64,000 nt of DNA, from the NCBI GenBank assembly GCA_963704585.1, contig OY969919.1:3472001-3536000 (forward strand), in the 5' to 3' direction. Position numbers and translations under genes: made by a program. Source of the DNA: Bog-756 sp963704585. Its GTDB lineage: Bacteria > Actinomycetota > Acidimicrobiia > Acidimicrobiales > RAAP-2. Positions 9,069 to 18,229 of the stretch are shown piece by piece. Position 1 is the first letter of the stretch. Each line of letters begins with the position of its first letter. The notes under the pieces are model-generated. The model had not been told where the DNA came from and did not search any database. It was given only the letters and a program-made list of their open reading frames with translations.

Positions 9069-9308
9069 GTGAGGGCGATCGATATCCGCATCCCGAAGCT
9101 CGGCATGGAGATGACCGAGGGAACGCTCGCGTCGTGGCTCGTGGAGGACGGGGCGAGGGTCGCCCAGGACGAGCCGCTCTACCTCCTCGAGACCGACAAG
9201 GTGACCAACGAGGTGGCCGCGCCGGTCGCCGGCGTCGTGCGCAGGGTCGGCGAGGAAGGGGTCACCTACCCGGTCGGCGAGCTCGTCGCGGAGCTCGAGC
9301 CGGGCTGA
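9069..9308 (+). CDS. Stand-alone lipoyl-domain carrier protein
   Basis: 79 aa from GTG 9069; essentially a single biotinyl/lipoyl domain. The hairpin motif ETDKVTNEV carries the lysine expected to be lipoylated. No E2 catalytic or peripheral-subunit-binding domain follows: the protein stops after LVAELEPG. It is the first gene of the catabolic operon and is probably the acyl carrier for the E1 alpha/beta pair at 12836-14838. No obvious alternative start restores a longer homologous N-terminus. Confidence 0.82.
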   Translation: MRAIDIRIPKLGMEMTEGTLASWLVEDGARVAQDEPLYLLETDKVTNEVAAPVAGVVRRVGEEGVTYPVGELVAELEPG

Positions 9309-9404
9309 GCGGCGCCGCAGGGGCAGACCTATCATGGCCCCGGCTTTCGACCTCGCCGGAACGGCGCCGCGGGTCGGGCGTGTGGTGGGGACGAAGGGGG
9401 AGCA

Positions 9405-9806
9405 GTGACCGACGAGGAGCAGATCCTGCGCACCCTGAGCGAGTACAGCCTTCGGTGCGACGACGGCCGCTTCGACGAGCTCGTCGCTCTCTTCACCGAG
9501 GACGCGGCGCTGGTCTTCGGCGACACCGCACACCGCGGGCGTCCGGCCATCCACGCGTACCTGGCGGACGTGCAGGGCGACGGTCGCCGGGGGAAGCACC
9601 TCACCGCGAACTCGGTCGTCGAGGTGGACGGTGACGCCGCGACCGCGGTGACCGACTATCTCTTCGTCCGGCCGACCCCCGACGGGCTGGCGATGGTGGC
9701 GGCCGGTCGGTACCTCGACGACCTGGTCCACGACGGGGGCGTCTGGCGGTTCCGGCGGAGGACGATCACGCTGCTCACCGGGCCGGACGCGGCCGGCGAT
9801 GGCTGA
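9405..9806 (+). CDS. SnoaL-like/NTF2-fold protein
   Basis: 133 aa, GTG start with a GGGGGAGC ribosome site. The cone-shaped alpha+beta fold signature (RCDDGRFDELVALFTEDA...GRPAI...) places it with SnoaL-like proteins, which include dehydratases, isomerases and the small beta subunits of ring-hydroxylating dioxygenases. It overlaps the start of the Rieske oxygenase by 8 bp, so it may be a partner subunit or an auxiliary enzyme for the same substrate. Confidence 0.75.
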   Translation: MTDEEQILRTLSEYSLRCDDGRFDELVALFTEDAALVFGDTAHRGRPAIHAYLADVQGDGRRGKHLTANSVVEVDGDAATAVTDYLFVRPTPDGLAMVAAGRYLDDLVHDGGVWRFRRRTITLLTGPDAAGDG

Positions 9807-11172
9807 CACCGGGGTCCGCCGCCGGCTCGAGACCGCGAGCGGGCGCCCGGCTCGCGCGGTGCCTTTCGCGATGGGCCGCGCGGACTTCGTCCCGGCCGAG
9901 CGGTACTTCGACCGGGGCTTCGCCGACCTCGAGCGGGACCGCCTCTGGTCCCGTGTCTGGCAGATGGCCTGCCGGCTCGAGGAGCTCCCCTCGCCGGGCG
10001 ACTTCGTCGAGTACGTCGTCTGCGACCAGTCGATCCTGCTCGTCCGGCTCGAGGACGGCTCGGTGCGCGGGTACGCGAACGCCTGCCGCCACCGGGCGAC
10101 CGAGCTCGCCAAGGGCTCGGGCACCTTCCACGCGGGGACGATCACCTGCCCGTTCCACGGTTGGCGGTGGGGGATCGACGGGGAGTGCGTCGCAGCCCGC
10201 GCGGCGCACGCCTTCGACCCGGCGCTCGTCACCCGCGAGGAGCTCTGCCTCCGGCAGGTGCGCGTGGAGGAGTGGGGTGGGTGCGTCTGGCTCACCCTCG
10301 ATCCCGACGCGCCGCCGCTGCTCGAGGCGCTCGCCCCCATGCCGGAGCTGCTCGACCCGCTCGGCGTGGCCGGGATGCGGGTGCGGTGGTGGAAGGCGGC
10401 GGCATCCCTGCGAACTGGAAGCTGGCCCAGGAGGCCTTCATGGAGGGCTGGCACGTCCCCCAGACCCACCCCCAGCTCGCGCTCGGGCACCCCGAGCAGT
10501 ACGACACCGACAACCTCGACTATGCGGTCCACCGTGGTGGCCACTCGAGCTTCCAGCTGCGGCCGAACGCGCAGGCGTCGAAGGGGAGGCAGGTCGGCGT
10601 GGCCGAGATCGACGCGATCATCGAGTCGGCCCGCGAGCTGTGCACCGGCCTCGACTCGATGACCCTGCCTCGCGACCTGCACGTCATCGAGGGGATGCGC
10701 AACCACCCGATCCCCGAGGGGAGCACGTTCGGCCAAGAGCTGGTCGGGGCGATCTACGCGTACGCGGCGGGTGCGGGGATCCCGATGCCGCCGCCCGATC
10801 CGGCCGCGCTCGCGCGATGGGGAGGCGTCTTCTTCGTCTTCCCCAACTACTTCGTCCTCCCGCAGTTCGGCAACGCGCTCGTCTACCGGGTGCGCCCCGA
10901 CGGCGACGACCCCGAGTCGTGCACCTTCGAGCTCTGCTCGATCTCGCTCCCCGCGGCGGGGGACCCGGTGACCCGGCCGAGAGTCGCCGGTCCCTTCGCA
11001 CCGGACGACACGGCCCACTGGCCGCGGATCCCGCTCCAGGACTTCTCGAACATCGGGCGGCAGCAGCTCGGTGTCCACTCGCAGGGCTTCGAGGGCATGC
11101 GCCTCTCGCGCGGAGTACGAGGGCGGGATCGCCAACATGCACCGCGAGCTCGACCGCTACCTCGCGACGTGA
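9799..11172 (+). CDS. Rieske non-heme iron oxygenase, alpha subunit (two compensating frame breaks)
   Basis: About 457 aa when two indels are bridged. The Rieske centre is CRHR...CPFHGW (residues about 98-121); the mononuclear iron site includes GWHVPQTH after the second frame. The reading frame slips near 10397, where one G appears missing from a G/C run, and returns to the original frame near 11117, where one G is extra; bridging both gives family-like sequence throughout, ending at TGA 11170-11172. Hydroxylates or demethylates an organic substrate using electrons from a reductase not encoded here. Confidence 0.82.
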
Positions 11173-11225
11173 TGCGGTGACGGTCGGCGGGTCCGCAGAC
11201 GGGTGCGGGGGCGACCGAGGTCGTC

Positions 11226-12839
11226 GTGGTCGGCTCGGGGGCGGCCGCCCTGGCCGCGGCACTGGCCGCCCACGACGGCGGCGCCCGGGTCACCGTCCTC
11301 GAGCGCACCGGCTCGCTCGGCGGCACGACCGCGGTCTCCGGCGGCGGCGTCTGGATGCCGCAGAACCACCGCATGGCCGAGTCGGGGATCGCGGACTCGC
11401 GCGAGGAGGCGCTCGTCTACATGGGCCGCCTCACCGCGGGGCGAACGCCGTCGGAGCTGCTCGAGCGCTACGTCGACGAGGGTCCTGCCGTTCTCGCCGG
11501 CCTCGAGGCGCGCACCGCCCTCCGCCTGCGCTCCATGTCGTGGCCGGACTACCACCCCGAGATGGAAGGTGCACGCACGGCCGGGCGGATGCTCGAGCCG
11601 GCGGTCTTCGACGGATCGCGGCTCGGCCCGTGGGCGAAGGCGCTCCGCCGCCCGCCGGTGCTCGGGCTCCCGATCACCCTCGAGGAGGCGACCGTCGAGT
11701 GGCGCCCGTCGTACTTCCCCGAGCGCTTCGACGCCGGTCTCGTCGAGCAGCGCGTCGGGGCCGGGCGGCTCGCCTGCGGGCAGGCGCTCGTGGCGGGCCT
11801 GCTCGAGGCCTGCGTGACACGCGGGATCGAGCCGCGGCTCGAGGCACGGGCGGTCGAGCTCGTCGCGGACGGTGGGTCGGTGCGCGGCGTGGTCGTCGAG
11901 GCCGAGGGACGTCGAACGGTGGTCGGAGCGGGAGCGGTCGTCCTCGCCTCCGGAGGGTTCGAGTGGAACGAGGCCGTGCGCACCCGGTTCCTCCCGGGAC
12001 CGCTCACCCACCCGCACAGCCCGCCGGCGAGCGACGGCGACGGCCTCGCCATGGCCATGGCGGTTGGCGCCGACCTCGGGAACATGAACGAGGCGTGGTG
12101 GTACCCGGCGTCGTCGCTGCCCGGCGAGGAGTACGACGGTCGACCGCTGGCGAGGTTCGTCGGGATCGAGCGGACCGCCCCGCACTCGATCATCGTCGAC
12201 CGGTTCGGCGAACGCTTCGTCGACGAGGCCGCCAACTACAACGACATGCAGAAGGCTTTCTTCTCCTTCGATGCGAACGAGTACGCACCGCGGCACCTGC
12301 CGTGCTGGGTCGTCTTCGACCGGCAGTACCGCGAGCGGTACTCGGTGGTGACCGCCCGCCCGGACGACCCCGATCCGCCGTGGCTCGCGGTGCACGACTC
12401 CCTCGTCGGGCTCGCCGGCGCCGTCGGGATCGACGGCTCCGGGTTGGAGCGGACGGTCGAGCGGTGGAACCGGATGGTCCGCGACGGTTGCGACCGCGAC
12501 TACGGGCGCGGCTCGAGCGCGTACGACCGCTTCCACGGCGACCCGAGCGCGGCCCACCCGAACCTCGGGACGATCGAACGGGGCCCGTACTACGCGCTCC
12601 CGATCCACGTGGGCACCGTCGGCACGAAGGGCGGTCCGCGGATCGACGCCGACGGCCGCGTCCTGCACGTGCGGGGCCACGCGATCCCGGGTCTCTACGG
12701 CGCGGGCAACGTGGTGGCGAGCCCGGCAGGGCCCGCGTACTTCGGCGGCGGGACCTCGATCGGCATGGGTCTCGTCTTCGGTCACCTGGCCGGCGCCCAC
12801 GCCGCGTCGTTCGTGTGCGACGGAGGTGCGGGTCGATGA
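11226..12839 (+). CDS. FAD-binding dehydrogenase, 3-ketosteroid-1-dehydrogenase-like
   Basis: 537 aa. FAD fold VGSGAAALAAALAA at the N-terminus, GGTTAVSGGGVWMP, and a C-terminal PAYFGGGTSIGMGLVFG block. This layout is shared by KstD, fumarate-reductase-like flavoproteins and related enone-forming enzymes. GTG 11226 cuts into the first beta strand; the likely true start is GTG 11177 with one extra base near 11204. It overlaps the E1 alpha start by ATGA. Proposed role: dehydrogenation of a cyclic ketone substrate; the exact substrate is unknown. Confidence 0.82.
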   Translation: MVGSGAAALAAALAAHDGGARVTVLERTGSLGGTTAVSGGGVWMPQNHRMAESGIADSREEALVYMGRLTAGRTPSELLERYVDEGPAVLAGLEARTALRLRSMSWPDYHPEMEGARTAGRMLEPAVFDGSRLGPWAKALRRPPVLGLPITLEEATVEWRPSYFPERFDAGLVEQRVGAGRLACGQALVAGLLEACVTRGIEPRLEARAVELVADGGSVRGVVVEAEGRRTVVGAGAVVLASGGFEWNEAVRTRFLPGPLTHPHSPPASDGDGLAMAMAVGADLGNMNEAWWYPASSLPGEEYDGRPLARFVGIERTAPHSIIVDRFGERFVDEAANYNDMQKAFFSFDANEYAPRHLPCWVVFDRQYRERYSVVTARPDDPDPPWLAVHDSLVGLAGAVGIDGSGLERTVERWNRMVRDGCDRDYGRGSSAYDRFHGDPSAAHPNLGTIERGPYYALPIHVGTVGTKGGPRIDADGRVLHVRGHAIPGLYGAGNVVASPAGPAYFGGGTSIGMGLVFGHLAGAHAASFVCDGGAGR

Positions 12840-13831
12840 GCCCGGATGCCGGTGTGCCGGACGCCGGGGTGCGTCGAGGGATGTTCGAGTGCATGGTGCG
12901 CATCCGCACGTGCGACGAACGGGTGCGCCGGGGGCTCGCCGCAGGCGAGTTCGCCTGCACCTACTGGCCGGCGACCGGCCAGGAGGCCATCGCGGCCGCG
13001 CTGGGCGGGGTCCTGCGCGCCGACGACCGTCTGGTCACCACTTACCGCGGGCTCCACGACCAGCTGGCCAAAGGTGTCCCGCTCGGTCCGCTGGTCGCGG
13101 AGATCCTGACCCGGCACGACGGGATCAACGCGGGCAAGGGCGGCGCCATGCACATCGCGGACCCGGCGTCCGGACTCGTGCTGTCGACCGGCATCGTCGG
13201 CTCGGGGCTGCCCATCGCGGTCGGCGTCGCCCTCGCGGCGCGATTGACCGGAACCGACCGCGTGACCGCGGCGAGCTTCGGCGACGGCGCGACCGGCACC
13301 GGCTCGTTCCACGAGGCGGTCAACCTCGCTGCGCTCTGGGACCTGCCGGTGGTCTTCGTCTGCCAGAACAACCGCTACGCGGAGATGACGGCGACCGAGC
13401 ACTCGCAGCCGGTCGCCTCGGTCGCAGCGCGTGCGGCCGCGTACGGGATCCCCGGCGTCACGGTCGACGGCAACGATCCCGACGCGGTCCACGCCGCTCT
13501 CACCGCCGCGGTCGACCGAGCGCGCACGGGCGGCGGACCGACCCTGCTCGAGTGCACCACGTTTCGCCTCTTCGGTCACTACTTCGGGGACCCGATGCGC
13601 TACATCCCCGCCGACGAGCTCGAGGCCGCGCGGCGGTCCGAGCCGATCGGCCGCTACCGGGCCGCGCTCGTCGCGGACGGCGTGCTCGACGACCAGGCGA
13701 TCGCCGCGGTCGAACAGTGCGCGCACGACGAGGTCGAGGTGGCGTTCACCGCCGCGCTCGCGCTCGCACCTCCGGACCCGCGTGAGGCGACGACCCACGT
13801 CTACGCCGACCCCACGGGGATGCCAGCGTGA
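12836..13831 (+). CDS. 2-oxoacid (pyruvate/acetoin-type) dehydrogenase E1 component, alpha subunit
   Basis: 331 aa thiamine-diphosphate enzyme subunit. The ThDP/Mg motif begins GDGATGTGSFHEAVNLA and closes with NN in VFVCQNNRYAE; the GGAMHIAD loop is also typical. Together with the next gene it forms an alpha2beta2 E1 that decarboxylates a 2-oxoacid or cleaves an acyloin and passes the acyl group to lipoyl-lysine. Start ATG overlaps the upstream stop, and its own stop overlaps the beta-subunit start (GTGA), so translation is coupled. Confidence 0.9.
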   Translation: MSPDAGVPDAGVRRGMFECMVRIRTCDERVRRGLAAGEFACTYWPATGQEAIAAALGGVLRADDRLVTTYRGLHDQLAKGVPLGPLVAEILTRHDGINAGKGGAMHIADPASGLVLSTGIVGSGLPIAVGVALAARLTGTDRVTAASFGDGATGTGSFHEAVNLAALWDLPVVFVCQNNRYAEMTATEHSQPVASVAARAAAYGIPGVTVDGNDPDAVHAALTAAVDRARTGGGPTLLECTTFRLFGHYFGDPMRYIPADELEAARRSEPIGRYRAALVADGVLDDQAIAAVEQCAHDEVEVAFTAALALAPPDPREATTHVYADPTGMPA

Positions 13832-14838
13832 GCGCGGCCGAGACCGAGCAGGCCGCCCCCGCGGTCGGCACGGTGCGCGAGGCGCTCAACCTCGCGCTGG
13901 CCGAGGCCCTCGCCGAGGACCCGGCCGTCTTCGTCATCGGGGAGGACGTCGCCGATCCCGCCGGCGGGATCTCGCAGATCACGAAAGGACTCTCGACGGC
14001 CTTCGGGGCCGAACGGGTCCGGGACACGCCGATCTCGGAGGCGGCCATCGTCGGGGCGGCGGTCGGCGCGGCGCTCGAGGGGCTGCGACCGGTCGCCGAG
14101 CTCATGATCATGGACTTCGTGAGCATCGCCCTCGACCAGCTCGTCAACCACGCGGCGAAGGTGCGCTTCATGTCGGGGGGGAAGCTCGCGGTGCCGCTCA
14201 CCCTTCGGACAGCGGTCTTCGGGGGCATCGGGTCGGGAGCGACGCACTCGCAGACCCTCGAGGCCTGGCTCTGTCACGTTCCGGGCCTCAAGGTGGCGGT
14301 GCCGAGCACGCCGGCCGACGCCAAGGGTCTGCTCACCAGCTGCATCTTCGACGACGACCCGTGCGTCCTCGTCGAGAACGTCGCGCTCTACGGCACCACC
14401 GGACCGATGCCCGAAGCCGGGCACCGCGTCCCGCTCGGCGTGGCCGATGTCAAGCGCGTCGGCTCCGACGTGACGGTCGTCACCTACGGGCGCACCGTCC
14501 GCGACGCGCTCGCCGCGGCCGACCGGCTCGCCGGGGACGGCATCGAGTTGGAGGTCGTCGATCTCCGTTCGCTGGTGCCCTTCGACGTGGAGACCGTCCT
14601 CGCATCGGTCGCCCGGACCCGGCGCGCGGTGGTCGCCCACCACGCGACCCGGTTCGCCGGCTTCGGTGCGGAGGTCGCCGCGGTCATCGATCACGAGCTC
14701 TTCGGGCAGCTCGAGGCGCCGGTCGAGCGGGTGGGCGCGGCGTTCGCGCCGATCGGCTCCGCGGGCGCCCTCGAAGCCGCGGTGCTCCCGTCCGCCGACG
14801 GGCTGGTCGCCGCCGTGCGTGCGGTCACGTCCTGGTAG
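13828..14838 (+). CDS. 2-oxoacid dehydrogenase E1 component, beta subunit
   Basis: 336 aa. Transketolase-like pyrimidine-binding domain with TVREALNLALAEALAED and VIGEDVAD, then the transketolase C-terminal domain (VVTYGRTVRDAL...VVDLRSLVPFD). Pairs with the preceding alpha subunit. No E2 acyltransferase or E3 lipoamide dehydrogenase is encoded in the operon; only the isolated lipoyl domain at 9069-9308 is present. Confidence 0.9.
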   Translation: MSAAETEQAAPAVGTVREALNLALAEALAEDPAVFVIGEDVADPAGGISQITKGLSTAFGAERVRDTPISEAAIVGAAVGAALEGLRPVAELMIMDFVSIALDQLVNHAAKVRFMSGGKLAVPLTLRTAVFGGIGSGATHSQTLEAWLCHVPGLKVAVPSTPADAKGLLTSCIFDDDPCVLVENVALYGTTGPMPEAGHRVPLGVADVKRVGSDVTVVTYGRTVRDALAAADRLAGDGIELEVVDLRSLVPFDVETVLASVARTRRAVVAHHATRFAGFGAEVAAVIDHELFGQLEAPVERVGAAFAPIGSAGALEAAVLPSADGLVAAVRAVTSW

Positions 14839-14858
14839 GTCGGGAAGGGGAGCGGACG

Positions 14859-16136
14859 GTGGACGCCACGGACCGGACGGTCGTCGACTTCGACCCGCAC
14901 GCGGACGGGTACCGCGACGATCGGCGCGGGGCGTGGGAGGGGATGCGCGGCTGCCCGGTCGCGTACAGCCCGCGCTACGGCGGCTTCTGGGTGGTGAGCG
15001 GGTACGACGAGGTCGTCGAGGTCGCCCGCGACGAGTCGACGTTCACGAGCACCTACCGCACGGGGGCCGACGAGGGGTTCGCCTACCTGGGCATCACCGG
15101 GATCCCGCGGGCGGAGGGCATCCAGCCCGCGGGGATTGCCGAGGCGGAGCCGGCCGTGCACACCCGGCTGCGCCGCCTGCTCAACCCCTACCTCCTGCCG
15201 CCGGCGGTGACCGCGCTCACGCCGTTCATGGAGCGCACCGCGGCGAGGTTCCTCGACGAGCATGTGGAGTCCGGCGCGTTCGACCTGGTGCTCGACTTCA
15301 CCAACCCGGTCACCGCGGTGACGACCCTCGAGGTCATCGGACTGCCGACCGAGAGCTGGGAGCACTACGCGACCGTCTTCCACGGCACGGTCGCCTATGC
15401 GGTCGGCACGCCCGAGCACGACGAGGCGCTCACGCACGTCGGGGAGATGGTGAGGGAGCTGCTCGCCGAGATCGCCGACCGCCGTCGGTTCCCGCGCGAC
15501 GACCTGTTGACCCGCCTGGCGGAGCTCCGGCTCGACGACGGCGGGCTCCTCGACGACCTGCACATCGGGGCCGTCCTCTGGAACCTGATCGCCGGCGGTC
15601 TCGATACGACGTCGTCGCTCACCGCGATGGCGCTCCAGCACCTCGACGGCGACCACGCGGCGCGGCGGCGGATTTCAGAGGACGAGGAGCTGCTGCCGCT
15701 CGCGACCGAGGAGTACCTGCGGGTGTTCTGCCCGAACGAGACGTTGACCCGGACGGTCCTCGCCGACACGGTGCTCGGCGGCCAGCAGCTCCGGCGCGGC
15801 GATCCGCTCCTCCTCAGCTGGCTCTCGGCCAACTTCGACAGCCGCAGGTTCGACCGGCCGGACGAGGTGGTGCTCGACCGCGCTCCCAACCCCCACCTGT
15901 CGTTCGGGATCGGTCCCCGCCGCTGCATCGGGATGCACCTCGCCCGCGCGCTCTTCCGGATCATGGTGCGAGAAGTGCTCGGCCGGATCCCCGACTACCG
16001 CATCGACCGGGAGACGACGCGCGTGTACGAACGTGATCCCTGCCTTGCCGGCGTCGCCGCCATGCCGGCTACGTTCACGCCGCAGCCGCGGTCCGCATCC
16101 GACGGGCAGCGGCAGAGCCGTCGGACCGGGCGGTAG
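14859..16136 (+). CDS. Cytochrome P450
   Basis: 425 aa soluble bacterial P450. I-helix AGGLDTTSS, K-helix EEYLR (ExxR) and heme loop FGIGPRRCIG with the thiolate cysteine at about residue 356. GTG 14859 follows an AGGGGAG ribosome site 14 bp after the start of the intergenic gap. It monooxygenates an organic substrate and needs a ferredoxin and reductase, neither of which is in the window. Part of the same operon as the Rieske oxygenase. Confidence 0.92.
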   Translation: MDATDRTVVDFDPHADGYRDDRRGAWEGMRGCPVAYSPRYGGFWVVSGYDEVVEVARDESTFTSTYRTGADEGFAYLGITGIPRAEGIQPAGIAEAEPAVHTRLRRLLNPYLLPPAVTALTPFMERTAARFLDEHVESGAFDLVLDFTNPVTAVTTLEVIGLPTESWEHYATVFHGTVAYAVGTPEHDEALTHVGEMVRELLAEIADRRRFPRDDLLTRLAELRLDDGGLLDDLHIGAVLWNLIAGGLDTTSSLTAMALQHLDGDHAARRRISEDEELLPLATEEYLRVFCPNETLTRTVLADTVLGGQQLRRGDPLLLSWLSANFDSRRFDRPDEVVLDRAPNPHLSFGIGPRRCIGMHLARALFRIMVREVLGRIPDYRIDRETTRVYERDPCLAGVAAMPATFTPQPRSASDGQRQSRRTGR

Positions 16137-16146
16137 TGTCCCGGCG

Positions 16147-17727
16147 ATGAGCGGCGAGGCACGTGCGTCCGACCGTGGGGTGAGCGCGCACGCGCGCGCC
16201 GAGCCCGAGCGCGCGGCGATCGCCTTCGGCGAGCAGCTCCGAACCTACGGCGACCTCGACCGGCGGGCCGCGCGGCTCGCGTCGGTGCTCGCGGCCCGTG
16301 GGGCGGGCTCGGGCCGTCCGGTCGCCGCCGTCCTCCCGAACGGGATCGAGCTCTTCGAGGTGGCCACCGCGGCGGCGATGCTCGACGCGCCCTTCCTCCC
16401 GGTCAACTGGCACCTGCGCACGGCGGAGCTCGCCTACATCTTCGGTGACGCCGGTGTCGCGGCCGTCGTCGGCCACCGCGACCTCGAGGCGGACCTGCTC
16501 GAGGCGGCGGGTCCGGCGGGCGCCGGTACGTTGCTCGTCGGCGCGGACTGCGAAGCCGAGCTCGCGGCGGCGGTGCCGCTGCCGGACGCGGACAGCGGCG
16601 GCGGTCCGGAGCTCATGTTCTACACGTCGGGCACCACGGCGCGGCCGAAGGGTGTCGTCCACGGCGGCCTCTCGAACGACGCAGGTCGGGCCCGGGCCAT
16701 GGAGGGCCAGGTCGCGCTCTGGAGCTGGACCCCCGGTGACGTCTACGTGATGAGCGGGCCCGCCTATCACGCGTCGCACCTCGGGTGGGCGCTCTGCGCG
16801 CTCTACGTCGGCGCGCTGACCGTCGTGACCGAGCAGTTCGAGGCGCGTGCGTGGCTCGCCGAGGTCGAACGGCGTCGCGGGACGCGCTCCTTTCTGGTGC
16901 CGGCCCACTTCATCCGGATCCTCGAGATCCCCGAGGACGAGCGGGCGGCGCTCGACGTCTCGAGCCTCTCGCTGGTGGTGCACGCGGCGGCTCCCTGCCC
17001 CGTGCACGTGAAGCACCGCATGATGGAGGCCTTCCCCCACACCGAGATCCACGAGCTCTACGGGGCGAGCGAGGGCGGCGCGACCAAGATCTCGCCGCAG
17101 GAGTGGCGTGAGCGTCCCGGCAGCGTCGGCCTCCCCTGGCCGGGTGTGGAGATCCGCATCCTGGGCGAGGAGGGCGAGCCGGTTCCCGCCGGCGATGCGG
17201 GCGTCGTCTACATCCGGCCCGCCGGCCCGCAGCGGTTCGTCTACCGCAACGACGACGAGGCGACGGCGAAGGCGTGGCGCGACGACGCGTTCACGGTCGG
17301 CGACATCGGCTACCTCGACGAGGACGGCTACCTCTACATCACCGACCGCGTCTCGGACATGGTGCTCTGGGGTGGGGTCAACATCGCGCCGCGCGAGATC
17401 GAGGAGGTGCTCTACGAGCATCCCGCCGTCGTGGACTGCGCGGTCTTCGGCGTCCCCGACGAGCGGGACGGGGAGCGCCTGAAGGCCATGGTCCAGCTGC
17501 GCGCCGAGGTCGACACCGACGAGCTCGCCGGGCACGTCGCCGCGCGCCTCGCGAAGTACAAGGTGCCGAGGACCTGGGAGATCGTCGACGAGCTGCCGCG
17601 CGATCCGAACGGGAAGGTCCGCAAGCGCCAGCTCGCGGAGGAGCACCGCCGCGCCGCCGCCGCCTCATCGCCGCAGACGGCGTCGGGCGGGGGAGCTCAG
17701 GCATCGCGGGCGAGCACCAGCCGGTAG
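16147..17727 (+). CDS. AMP-dependent acyl-CoA synthetase/ligase
   Basis: 526 aa. Adenylation motif FYTSGTTARPKGVVHGG, ELYGASEGG, the hinge region and the C-terminal catalytic lysine in PRDPNGKVRKR. Family members activate fatty, aromatic or steroid side-chain acids to CoA thioesters. ATG 16147 lies 10 bp after the P450 stop. As last gene of the operon it probably activates the acid formed from, or the side chain of, the operon's substrate. Confidence 0.9.
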   Translation: MSGEARASDRGVSAHARAEPERAAIAFGEQLRTYGDLDRRAARLASVLAARGAGSGRPVAAVLPNGIELFEVATAAAMLDAPFLPVNWHLRTAELAYIFGDAGVAAVVGHRDLEADLLEAAGPAGAGTLLVGADCEAELAAAVPLPDADSGGGPELMFYTSGTTARPKGVVHGGLSNDAGRARAMEGQVALWSWTPGDVYVMSGPAYHASHLGWALCALYVGALTVVTEQFEARAWLAEVERRRGTRSFLVPAHFIRILEIPEDERAALDVSSLSLVVHAAAPCPVHVKHRMMEAFPHTEIHELYGASEGGATKISPQEWRERPGSVGLPWPGVEIRILGEEGEPVPAGDAGVVYIRPAGPQRFVYRNDDEATAKAWRDDAFTVGDIGYLDEDGYLYITDRVSDMVLWGGVNIAPREIEEVLYEHPAVVDCAVFGVPDERDGERLKAMVQLRAEVDTDELAGHVAARLAKYKVPRTWEIVDELPRDPNGKVRKRQLAEEHRRAAAASSPQTASGGGAQASRASTSR

Positions 17728-17858
17728 GCGAGGGCCAGCACGGTCCGCGCCGACCGCCGCCCGGTGTGAGAGAAGCCTCATCCGCACTTCACACTTCCGT
17801 CATGGACGCGGCACACACTGGCCCGAGCGCAACACGAGGGACGGTCGAGGTGGTCTCC

Positions 17859-18176
17859 ATGGGGAAAAGGGTCTGGTGCAGAGAGCGTGCCGGTGTCCGC
17901 AACAGTGCCTGTCACCGTTGCGGATGGCGCGCGCCGCTCGTGCGGGTCGCACGCGGACTCGATGGCGGAGCACGTCCCGGTATCGGTCCTCGGTGGCTCT
18001 GCGCGGCGTGCGTGGCCGATCTCACCGGGAGCCCCCTCGCGGGCGCACCGGCCGAGGCACCGTCCGCGATGGCGTCGGAGCGCTTCCGGGTGGCCGCCGG
18101 ACGCCATCCAGCCGGCGGCCACCACCTGGCCGCGGGCCTCGACTTCGCCAGACCGGCTGCCGAAGCGCACCACTGA
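17859..18176 (+). CDS. Small zinc-ribbon-like hypothetical protein
   Basis: 105 aa. ATG 17859 has GAGG eight bases upstream. Two CxxC pairs (ACHRCGW and LCAACVADL) about 34 residues apart suggest a treble-clef or zinc-ribbon fold; the C-terminal third is low complexity. No function recognised. It is convergent with the WS/DGAT gene at 18219. Confidence 0.5.
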   Translation: MGKRVWCRERAGVRNSACHRCGWRAPLVRVARGLDGGARPGIGPRWLCAACVADLTGSPLAGAPAEAPSAMASERFRVAAGRHPAGGHHLAAGLDFARPAAEAHH

Positions 18177-18210
18177 GCTCCGCCGCGACGGAACTGGCCG
18201 GGGGCCGACC

Positions 18211-18229
18211 GGTCGGGGTCACTCCGACC
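18211..18229. terminator. Hairpin at convergent gene ends
   Basis: GGTCGG pairs with CCGACC around a 7-nt loop. It lies between the zinc-ribbon gene and the end of WS/DGAT-1, overlapping the last codons of the latter. Possible bidirectional terminator; no T-tract. Confidence 0.35.

Noticed and set aside
9953..13831. A 1292-codon open frame across the Rieske, KstD-like and E1 alpha genes
   Set aside because: It is open only because stops are rare at this GC content. Its first two thirds are out-of-frame Arg/Ala/Gly-rich sequence; only the last part is E1 alpha, which has its own start.
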